Of a stretch of 6,739 nucleotides of DNA, positions 1 through 5,462 are shown piece after piece. The stretch's first letter is position 1. Each line of letters begins with the position of its first letter. The notes beneath the pieces were generated by a model. That model saw nothing but the letters and a program-made list of their open reading frames with translations, made no database searches and was not told the origin of the DNA. Position numbers and translations under genes: made by a program. Source of the DNA: a bacterium. GTDB taxonomy: Bacteria > CBDUZB01 > JAGLHV01. The stretch lies in assembly GCA_023132075.1 (NCBI GenBank), contig JAGLYT010000089.1:1-6739 (forward strand), read 5' to 3'.

Positions 1-549
1 TTGCTTTCAGTAAATGGTTGGAGAGATAGATTGGGTGAAGATATTGTATTGACATGGGCATTACTCAAAAAGGGATATCAAATAGACTATGAACCTACAG
101 CCTTTGCTTTTACTAACGTACCTTTAAATTATCATGCATATTCCCGGCAACGTCAAAGGTGGGCCAGAGGCATGATAGAAGGTTTTCGAGACCATATCGA
201 GTTAATCTGGAAAGGTAAACGGTACAGTTCTTTCTTTGTGGCTTTGAATTTATTTTTTCCTTTTATTGACTTTTTCTATACGTTTGTTTTTATTCCTGGA
301 ATTATTATGGTTTTTTTTGGCTATTATTACATTGTTGGTTTAACAACCCTTTTTGTAATCCCTATAACTGTCTGTATTATTATTGAAATGTTGGATTCAC
401 AAAGGCGTTTTATGAAGTATGCTGGTTTAAAAATTAGACATAATCCTGCGGGATTGATATTTTATGTTTTAATATATCAAATTATTATGTCTCCAATTTG
501 TGTCATGGGATATTTGAAAGAGTTATTCAAATCTAAAAAGAAATGGTAG
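1..549 (+). CDS. Processive family 2 glycosyltransferase, C-terminal part (5' end outside window)
   Basis: This is the C-terminal 182 residues of a membrane-bound GT-A family 2 glycosyltransferase. Such enzymes polymerise a polysaccharide from a nucleotide sugar at the cytoplasmic face and pass it through the inner membrane. Seen: NGW near residues 5-7 followed by GEDIVLT with the acidic pair E13-D14 (the ED motif holding the catalytic base), then QRQRW at 50-54, the QxxRW acceptor-site motif of processive synthases. Hydrophobic membrane segments follow at about 77-108, 110-129 and 152-172, and the end is basic (KSKKKW). The frame is open from base 1 and lacks the nucleotide-binding D and DxD regions, so the TTG at position 1 is almost certainly internal and the gene is cut by the window edge. 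The motif order resembles PgaC/IcaA poly-N-acetylglucosamine synthases, but cellulose- or hyaluronan-like synthases share it, so the sugar is not determined. The next gene, 12 nt downstream, fits as its export partner. Confidence 0.88.
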   Translation: MLSVNGWRDRLGEDIVLTWALLKKGYQIDYEPTAFAFTNVPLNYHAYSRQRQRWARGMIEGFRDHIELIWKGKRYSSFFVALNLFFPFIDFFYTFVFIPGIIMVFFGYYYIVGLTTLFVIPITVCIIIEMLDSQRRFMKYAGLKIRHNPAGLIFYVLIYQIIMSPICVMGYLKELFKSKKKW

Positions 550-561
550 GGAAGAGTCAGG

Positions 562-2130
562 ATGGGTAAGATTTCTAAAGCAGTAATAATAATATTTTTC
601 TTTTCTATAGCCGCTTATGCCCAAGAAAATCAAAGAGAAAAAATGGTATCGGATTATATTCGCTCTGGCTGGGAACTTATGGCGGAAGGAAGAACAAAGG
701 AAGCTAATATTAACTTTTATAAAGCAGTAGAGTTAGAGCCTGATAACATAAAGGCCCTGGAAGGATTGGGTAATACATTTATGTTATTAGACGAAAATAA
801 AGAAGCAAAAGATATCTTTAATAAAATTTTAAACTTAGAATCTAAAAATGTAACTGCTATAATTGGGTTAGCAAAAATATATAGTTGGAATGACCGTTAC
901 AGGGAATCTATAGATTTATATAAAAGGGCATTGGATATCGATACTAAAAACGTCGAAGCACAAACAGGAGTGGCAGAGGTTTATAATTGGATAGGGTACC
1001 GAAAGGAATCGATAGACCAATATGAAAAGATTCTCAGCCAGGAACCACGGAATGTGCGGGCTTATAAGGGTTTAGCTGAAGTTTATATGTGGGATGATAG
1101 ATTAAAAGAGGCCGAGCGTATTTACAAAAAAGCACTTCAAGTATTACCCCGAAGCACTGTACTCCATAATAACTTAGCAAAAATTTATACATGGATGGGG
1201 GCTTTTTCTAATGCTGAAGAGGAGTATAGAAAGACTTTGCAGATAGAGCCGGGAAACAAAGAAGCGATGGAAGGTAAAAAAAAGGTCAGGATAGAATTAA
1301 TACCGGGGAACGACTTTGTCTTCAAATATACTAAGGAAAGGGATGGTAATAACTGGAGAGCATATTCATTGACCTGCGGGTATAAACATGCAATATTTTT
1401 GGATCATGGGAATAACTTCTATATTGCTGATTATTTAAATAAGTTTGAAGAGACCGGACATGACCACAAAATTGGCAATAATATAGAATTTGGCGGTAAG
1501 TATAACTTTAATAGTTTTCTATCTATACTAGGCTCTATAAATTTAAGTACATACAGCCATGGTCCCTGTTTCTTTGCTGGTATGGATGTTAGGACTATAT
1601 TAAAATATTACCGGAAAAATTCAATTACTTTTAAATATTTGCATGGTATTTTTGATATTTTAGATGAAATAAGGAATAACTCTTATGAAATGGCGTCAAA
1701 TTTATATTTTAAACAATATGTAGTTCTAAACAGTGTTTATAATTATACTGATTATTCCGATAATAACTCCAGTGAAGATTGGTATAATTTCTTAACGTTT
1801 ATTATATCAAAGCGAAAACCGGATTTAAATTTTAGTTATGGTTATCGCGAAAGAGATTTTAAAATAAATAGTATCCAGTATTATTCGCCTCAGAATCTAA
1901 AATCAAAGATATATTCTATCTACATGGGAAACCCATTTAAAAAAAATTATCTTTATGGTATGTTTAAAGTTAACGATAATAGTGACCATATTGATAGCTA
2001 TTATTATTTAATCGGAAATGATTATAGATTTAGCGATAAAGTATCTTTCACCGGTGAAATAAGTTATTTTGACACTGAAGGAGAATATAACGCATTAACT
2101 TTGGCAGTTACTCTTAAGTTTAAGTTTTAA
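562..2130 (+). CDS. TPR and YaiO/PgaA-like outer-membrane beta-barrel protein (exopolysaccharide export)
   Basis: A 522-residue exported protein. Residues 1-20 form a signal peptide (basic start, hydrophobic IIIFFFSIAA, cleavage likely after AYA before QENQ). Residues about 30-233 hold six tandem 34-residue TPR units, with recurring A-x-x-x-Y-x-W and EP-x-N signatures (IYSW, VYNW, VYMW, IYTW). Residues about 248-522 alternate polar and aromatic residues as in a transmembrane beta-barrel and end in LKFKF; a terminal Phe is the usual recognition signal for outer-membrane assembly. A periplasmic TPR domain plus barrel is the architecture of PgaA and of TPR-fused YaiO-family proteins, which guide a polysaccharide across periplasm and outer membrane. 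Lying 12 nt after a processive glycosyltransferase, it is probably cotranscribed and is the likely secretion pore for that polymer. The Shine-Dalgarno is weak (GGGAAGAG at 549-556, overlapping the upstream stop). The barrel could instead bind or modify polymer without transporting it. The domain split is clear; the precise function is inferred. Confidence 0.82.
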   Translation: MGKISKAVIIIFFFSIAAYAQENQREKMVSDYIRSGWELMAEGRTKEANINFYKAVELEPDNIKALEGLGNTFMLLDENKEAKDIFNKILNLESKNVTAIIGLAKIYSWNDRYRESIDLYKRALDIDTKNVEAQTGVAEVYNWIGYRKESIDQYEKILSQEPRNVRAYKGLAEVYMWDDRLKEAERIYKKALQVLPRSTVLHNNLAKIYTWMGAFSNAEEEYRKTLQIEPGNKEAMEGKKKVRIELIPGNDFVFKYTKERDGNNWRAYSLTCGYKHAIFLDHGNNFYIADYLNKFEETGHDHKIGNNIEFGGKYNFNSFLSILGSINLSTYSHGPCFFAGMDVRTILKYYRKNSITFKYLHGIFDILDEIRNNSYEMASNLYFKQYVVLNSVYNYTDYSDNNSSEDWYNFLTFIISKRKPDLNFSYGYRERDFKINSIQYYSPQNLKSKIYSIYMGNPFKKNYLYGMFKVNDNSDHIDSYYYLIGNDYRFSDKVSFTGEISYFDTEGEYNALTLAVTLKFKF

Positions 2131-2325
2131 TTTTAATTATGGTAAGTGTTTATAAAGACAATAGGGGATATTTTTATTTTAGAGTCTGTTGCTGAACTAA
2201 GCAAAAAAATAGGGACATACTACATTGTGTGCCAAGCAAAGCGTAGGTATTCTTGTTGGTGAGGTTAAGATAAACTAAATGTCAAACATTTTGACATCAC
2301 TTAATTTAATCAGAGGGGTGATAAG
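2131..2325. other. Intergenic region without a convincing gene
   Basis: A 195-nt gap between the exopolysaccharide pair and the PEBP gene. I see no GC-rich hairpin with a T-tract, so no intrinsic terminator can be called. The only open stretch of note runs from a GTG at 2146 to a TGA at 2260-2262, encoding 38 residues (inner part KKIGTYYIVCQAKRRYSC). It has no clear ribosome binding site and no family I recognise, so I do not call it a gene; it may be a remnant. The last part (from 2270) holds the palindromic element annotated separately. Confidence 0.5.
2270..2297 (+). repeat. Palindromic element, copy 1 (possible operator)
   Basis: This 28-nt stretch recurs at 5407-5435 with one substitution (G to A at 2281) and one extra T in the second copy. 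Its core at 2280-2296 is a perfect 7-bp inverted repeat around three bases, TGTCAAAcatTTTGACA, the size and symmetry of a dimeric regulator's binding site. The element ends 28 nt before the ATG of the PEBP gene, almost the same distance as in the second copy. The TTGACA at 2291-2296 resembles a sigma-70 -35 box, but no -10 hexamer lies at the proper distance, so I favour an operator or a dispersed repeat over a promoter. Confidence 0.55.
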
Positions 2326-2763
2326 ATGAAACTAACCAGTTCCGCGTTTGTTGATGAGGAAAATATTCTTTCAAGGTATACCTGTGATGGTAAAAATATA
2401 TCTCCACCGTTACAAATAAGTGATGTACCTGAAAATTCTGAGGTATTAGTCCTTATTATGGATGATCCTGATGCACCTATGGGGACATTTGTTCATTGGG
2501 TGGTATGGAATATTCCTAAGGATACCGAAAATATCCCGGAAGGGACTGAACCGGAGGGAGTAGAGGGGATAACAGACTTTGGTAAAAAAGGATATGGCGG
2601 ACCCTGTCCACCGTCAGGAACCCATTCTTATCGGTTCAAATTATATGCTTTAAATAAAAAGTTGGACCTGAAGGAAAAATCGAGAAAGAAAGATGTAGAG
2701 ATGGCTATGGAGGGATATATCATTGAGAGCGTTTTGTTAACGGGGAGATATAAGAGAAGCTGA
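2326..2763 (+). CDS. YbhB/YbcL-family phosphatidylethanolamine-binding-like (PEBP) protein
   Basis: A complete 145-residue protein of the bacterial and archaeal PEBP family, annotated as Raf-kinase-inhibitor-like because of eukaryotic relatives. Motifs in order: RYTCDGKNISPPL (17-29), DDPDAPMG (46-53), HWVVWNIP (57-64), and GYGGPCPPSGTHSYRFKLYAL (89-109). The DPDAP and GPxPPxGxHxY segments line the small anion- or ligand-binding pocket of the family. There is no signal peptide, so it should be cytoplasmic. The length is close to other bacterial members. The start is supported by a strong GAGGGG Shine-Dalgarno at 2313-2318, seven bases before the ATG. It lies 41 nt upstream of the SufC-type gene and may be cotranscribed with the Fe-S assembly pair, though no functional link is established. 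The biochemical role of bacterial PEBPs is largely unknown; family membership is secure but a function is not claimed. Confidence 0.93.
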   Translation: MKLTSSAFVDEENILSRYTCDGKNISPPLQISDVPENSEVLVLIMDDPDAPMGTFVHWVVWNIPKDTENIPEGTEPEGVEGITDFGKKGYGGPCPPSGTHSYRFKLYALNKKLDLKEKSRKKDVEMAMEGYIIESVLLTGRYKRS

Positions 2764-2804
2764 ATTGAAAGGAAGACATTATTTAAAAAGGGGATAGATT
2801 TGAA

Positions 2805-3548
2805 ATGTTAAGAATAGAAAATTTAACTGTTTCGGTATCGGGAAAAGAAGTTTTAACTGATATAAACCTTGAAATTAAAAAAGGTGAAAGACTTGCCGTT
2901 CTTGGCCCGAATGGTTCGGGTAAAACTTCCCTTCTTATGGCCGTAATGGGTTTTTCCGGTTATAAAATTACCCGGGGAAATATTATATTTAAAGGCAAAC
3001 AAATAAATGGTTTATCTATTGATGAACGTGCTCGTTTAGGTATGGGAATTATATTACAGAGGCCGCCTACGATAAGAGGGATTAGGCTCAGGCAGATAGT
3101 GGATATAATAAAGCATAATGATTTTGACACTGACAAAGAAGCGGAAGGATTTAATTTAAAAGGATTTTTAGATAGAGATGTAAACCTGGGATTTTCCGGC
3201 GGAGAAATAAAGCGCTCTGAATTGTTTCAGCTGTTGGCAAGTTCACCTGAGCTTTCTTTTTTCGATGAACCGGAATCCGGGGTTGATTTAGAAAACATTA
3301 TACTGGTAGGCAAGGTTATGAATCAAATACTCAATAAAAACAAGGATAATGCCGCTTTAATTATTACCCATACCGGTTATATCTTTAAATATGTAAAAGC
3401 CGATAAAGGATGTGTTTTATTAGATGGCAAGATTCTTTGTTTTGGCGATCCGGAGAGGATATTGGAAGAAGTAACAAAGTATGGTTATGAGGGGTGTGTA
3501 ACATGCAGGGGAAAAAAAATGAAAAGGAAGTCCCGGGTAAAGAAGTAG
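2805..3548 (+). CDS. sufC: SufC-type ABC ATPase of a minimal Fe-S cluster assembly system
   Basis: A 247-residue soluble ABC ATPase, close to the usual SufC length. SufC drives conformational change in the SufB/SufD scaffold during iron-sulfur cluster assembly in the cytoplasm. Seen: Walker A GPNGSGKT (34-41), Q-loop Gln 85 (ILQRPP), signature FSGGE followed by IKRSEL (130-139; the FSGGE-x-KR form is typical of SufC), Walker B with catalytic Glu 155 (LSFFDEP), D-loop SGVD (158-161) and H-loop His 189. The 14-residue tail after GYEGCVTC is strongly basic. The C-terminal CxxC (C231, C234) is absent from E. coli-type SufC. AAGGGGA at 2788-2794 gives a good Shine-Dalgarno. The 3' end overlaps the scaffold gene by 46 nt, so the two are translationally coupled. 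The SufB/D partner downstream excludes a transporter ATPase. In the nomenclature for two-gene systems this would be SmsC. Confidence 0.92.
   Translation: MLRIENLTVSVSGKEVLTDINLEIKKGERLAVLGPNGSGKTSLLMAVMGFSGYKITRGNIIFKGKQINGLSIDERARLGMGIILQRPPTIRGIRLRQIVDIIKHNDFDTDKEAEGFNLKGFLDRDVNLGFSGGEIKRSELFQLLASSPELSFFDEPESGVDLENIILVGKVMNQILNKNKDNAALIITHTGYIFKYVKADKGCVLLDGKILCFGDPERILEEVTKYGYEGCVTCRGKKMKRKSRVKK
3489..3494 (+). promoter_or_regulatory. Ribosome binding site that fixes the SufB start
   Basis: GAGGGG lies within the 3' coding part of sufC, eight bases before the ATG at 3503. It matches the GAGGGG that precedes the PEBP gene at nearly the same spacing. The alternative GTG at 3494 overlaps this site, so the ATG at 3503 is the better start. 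Confidence 0.7.
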
Positions 3549-4696
3549 ATATTAAGTCATACAAGTCCGGAGCAGAAGAAAAGCCTTACATGGAGGACCT
3601 TCGGAAAATTAGTCCTGACCAAAGAAAGAATATGTTATCTTCCGGTGTGGATCCATCCCAGAGGGGGCGGTCCGGTACTTACATTCAGATGGATCACAGT
3701 GTAGTACACTCAAAGAGCCTTTATCCCGGTCTTGAGGTGATGAGTATTACCGAAGCGCGTAAAAAACATAAATGGGTAGATAATTATTTCTGGAAAATAT
3801 TATCCGTTGATGCTGATGAGTTTACTAAGCAGGCTGAACTTCAACCGCATCAGGGTTATTTTTTAAGGGCAGAGCCGGGTGTAAAGGCGATATATCCTTT
3901 ACAAGCGTGCCTTTTTATAAACGAGAATAACATAATTCAAAATGTCCATAATATAATAATTGTAGAAGAAGGTGCGGATGTACAGATTATCACGGGTTGT
4001 GCAACGGCAAGTGATGTTAAAAGAGGTCTTCACATAGGCGTTTCAGAGTTTTTTGTTAAAAAGGGTGCTAAATTGACCTTTACTATGATACACGATTGGG
4101 CAGAAGATGTCTCTGTCAGACCCAGGACGGCTGCATTGGTCGAAGAGGGTGGTACGTTTTTATCAAACTATATTTGCCTTAAACCGGTAAAAAACCTGCA
4201 GATGTATCCTAAAGCCGAGTTGGTAGGCCGGGGAGCTATGGCCCGATATAATTCTATTCTTTTCGCCCATCCCGGTGCGCATCTGGATGTAGGCTCACGG
4301 GTGATATTAAAGTCAGAAGATTCAAGAGCAGAGATTATATCCCGGGTGATTAGCGGAGGAGGGGATATCATTGCCCGGGGACATTTAAAAGGGGAGGCAA
4401 GAAGGATAAAGGCACACCTTGAATGCCGGGGCCTTATGATGAGAGAGGAAGGGCTGATTCATGCCATACCTGAGTTGGAAGGAAGTATTAAAGATATAGA
4501 CTTGTCTCACGAAGCTGCGGTAGGTAAAATTGCTAAAGATGAAATAGAGTATCTTATGGCTAGAGGGTTAAGTCAAAGTGAGGCACAGGTTGCTATTGTG
4601 AGAGGATTTTTGGATACGACTATAATGGGATTGCCTTCTGAACTTCAAAAAGTGGTAGATGATGCTATATCTGCCTGCGAACAGGAAGCGTTTTAA
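3503..4696 (+). CDS. sufB: SufB/SufD-family Fe-S cluster scaffold protein (SmsB-like)
   Basis: A 397-residue SUF scaffold protein, counted from the ATG at 3503. A GTG at 3494 would add three residues but collides with the ribosome binding site. The N-terminal ~90 residues are polar and variable. From about residue 130 the protein shows the right-handed beta-helix typical of the SufBD core, with repeated short strands and glycines, then a helical end (KDEIEYLMARGLSQSEAQVA, GFLD). The segment DLSHEAAVGKI (333-343) carries the His-Glu pair matching the HEA motif of SufB. LECRGLM has Cys 308, at the position of the cysteine in the TQC-type segment of many SufB proteins. In E. coli SufB a catalytic cysteine (Cys405) follows in an RCGAH segment; here the equivalent stretch reads EEGLIHAIPE, with no cysteine. 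Other cysteines: 136, 166, 225, 392. A single B-type subunit next to SufC suggests a homodimeric scaffold with SufC2. Family is certain; the scaffold chemistry is inferred. Confidence 0.92.
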   Translation: MQGKKNEKEVPGKEVDIKSYKSGAEEKPYMEDLRKISPDQRKNMLSSGVDPSQRGRSGTYIQMDHSVVHSKSLYPGLEVMSITEARKKHKWVDNYFWKILSVDADEFTKQAELQPHQGYFLRAEPGVKAIYPLQACLFINENNIIQNVHNIIIVEEGADVQIITGCATASDVKRGLHIGVSEFFVKKGAKLTFTMIHDWAEDVSVRPRTAALVEEGGTFLSNYICLKPVKNLQMYPKAELVGRGAMARYNSILFAHPGAHLDVGSRVILKSEDSRAEIISRVISGGGDIIARGHLKGEARRIKAHLECRGLMMREEGLIHAIPELEGSIKDIDLSHEAAVGKIAKDEIEYLMARGLSQSEAQVAIVRGFLDTTIMGLPSELQKVVDDAISACEQEAF

Positions 4697-5053
4697 ACAT
4701 GGGTATATATGAGGGATAGTCTTTAAGATGATAATAATATAATTGACAAAAGGAAAAAAATAATAAAACAGCAGTATGCCAAAACAAGAAAGGAGAGATA
4801 TTAAGGGATAATAATCTATATTTAAGGACAAAGAAAACAGGTTAGAATTTGTTAAACGGTTGTTTGATTTGGTTTTATGGCAAACAAAGTTTTGTCCCGT
4901 ATTGCCCGGACAATAAAGAATTTAAAGATATAATATTAAAAAATGTATCGGATGATGATTTTAAAATAGTTACAGAATTTGTATGTATTGTTTCATAAAA
5001 TGATTTTTGTGTGGTTTGCCAAGATTATTCCTTTGGGAAAAAGGATGTTTGTT
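4697..5053. other. Gap of about 350 nt without an intact gene
   Basis: Between the scaffold gene and the chosen cutA start no intact gene is visible. The first ~80 nt are purine-rich and AT-rich with frequent stops. A TTGACA at 4743-4748 has no -10 box at proper spacing, and I see no intrinsic terminator hairpin. From about 4776 onward the sequence looks coding in two successive frames and is described separately as a possible gene relic. Confidence 0.5.
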
Positions 5054-5061
5054 ATGGATAA
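4776..5061 (+). pseudogene. Possible decayed gene of unknown family
   Basis: The sequence keeps a coding look but in broken frames. Frame 1 starts at ATG 4776 (MPKQERRDIKG), meets two TAA stops at 4809-4814, then reads SIFKDKENRLEFVKRLFDLV and beyond to a stop near 4915. Around 4875 the coding look passes to the next frame, which is open from 4846 and reads FYGKQSFVPYCPDNKEF, then KDIILKNVSDDDFKIVTEFV, to a TAA at 4996-4998. It continues in the same frame as NDFCVVCQDYSFGKKDV to a TAA at 5059-5061, just inside cutA. One frameshift and two stop sites would link these into a protein of about 95 residues. I do not recognise the family. Alternatives are a small intact ORF from TTG 4849 to 4998, or chance open frames in AT-rich DNA. 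Confidence 0.33.
5041..5045 (+). promoter_or_regulatory. Ribosome binding site that fixes the cutA start
   Basis: AAGGA sits eight bases before the ATG at 5054. The upstream ATG at 5045 overlaps it, and the far upstream TTG at 4979 has no such site. Confidence 0.6.
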
Positions 5062-5377
5062 TGAATATATTCAGGTGATTACCACTACGGGAAAAAAGGA
5101 AGATGCGGAAAAGATAACCGGGGTTTTAATTGAAAAAAGATTAGCCGGTTGTGTTCAGATAATCGGGCCCGCAGCAAGTACTTATAGGTGGAAAAACAAC
5201 ATAGAGAAAGCCGAAGAATGGCTGTGTTTTATTAAGAGCAGAAGAAACATGTATAAAAAAATTGAAGATTGTATCAAAGAAATACATCCGTATGAAACAC
5301 CGGAAATAATATGTTTACCGATACTTGAGGGAAGTAAAGATTATCTAAAATGGCTTGATGGTGAACTTCAAAAATAA
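5054..5377 (+). CDS. cutA: CutA1 family protein (divalent-cation tolerance)
   Basis: A 107-residue CutA1 protein, within the normal family length. CutA1 forms very stable trimers with a ferredoxin-like fold; in E. coli it was linked to copper and other divalent-metal tolerance, but its molecular role is unsettled. Seen: the first strand YIQVITTTGKKEDAEKI, EKRLAGCVQII (the conserved L-A-x-C segment), YRWKNNIEKAEEWLCFIKS (matching the Y-x-W-x-G/N and E-x-x-x-x-x-K-T/S pattern), and HPYETPEIICLPI, the hallmark of the family, followed by DYLKWLDGEL. The frame extends upstream to a TTG at 4979, but the extra 25 residues (hydrophobic, MIFVWFAKIIPLG) have no counterpart in CutA and overlap the possible gene relic. 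The ATG at 5054 has a good Shine-Dalgarno and places the family motifs correctly. It is an isolated gene, with about 85 nt before the next start. Confidence 0.93.
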   Translation: MDNEYIQVITTTGKKEDAEKITGVLIEKRLAGCVQIIGPAASTYRWKNNIEKAEEWLCFIKSRRNMYKKIEDCIKEIHPYETPEIICLPILEGSKDYLKWLDGELQK

Positions 5378-5406
5378 CGGTCCGGGAAACAGGAAGCTAT
5401 TGATTT

Positions 5407-5435
5407 ATAAACTAAATATCAAACATTTTTGACAT
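5407..5435 (+). repeat. Palindromic element, copy 2 (possible operator)
   Basis: This is the second copy of the 28-nt element at 2270-2297, differing by one substitution and one inserted T. The core reads TATCAAAcattTTTGACA at 5417-5434, an imperfect inverted repeat (six of seven pairs) around four bases. It ends 27 nt before the ATG of the downstream gene, against 28 nt for copy 1, so its position relative to the start codon is kept although the genes differ. Confidence 0.55.
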
Positions 5436-5462
5436 TATTCAAAATCATTATAGGAGCAGATT

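Noticed and set aside
2291-2296. TTGACA as a sigma-70 -35 box before the PEBP gene
   Set aside because: At 16-18 nt downstream there is a G-rich ribosome binding site instead of a TATAAT-like hexamer; the copy at 5429-5434 likewise has none.
3494-3502. GTG start for the SufB-like scaffold
   Set aside because: It overlaps the GAGGGG Shine-Dalgarno that serves the ATG at 3503.
4168-4371. 67-codon open frame on the - strand
   Set aside because: It lies wholly inside the well-supported scaffold gene and shows no family signature; an antisense shadow.
4743-4748. TTGACA as a -35 box before cutA
   Set aside because: No -10 hexamer at 16-18 nt; the nearest AT-rich match is about 12 nt away.
4568-4831. 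87-codon open frame on the - strand rich in hydrophobic residues
   Set aside because: Mostly antisense to the scaffold gene's 3' end and to AT-rich spacer; the hydrophobicity follows from the reverse complement of A-rich codons, and no motif is visible.
4878-4896. Loose dyad GGCAAACAAAGTTTTGTCC as a third copy of the palindromic element
   Set aside because: The arms match poorly, the spacer differs, and it lacks the flanking sequence shared by the two real copies.
4979-5053. An N-terminal extension of CutA starting at a TTG (hydrophobic, might look like a membrane anchor)
   Set aside because: No ribosome binding site at the TTG, no counterpart in the CutA family, and the ATG at 5054 has a well-spaced AAGGA.
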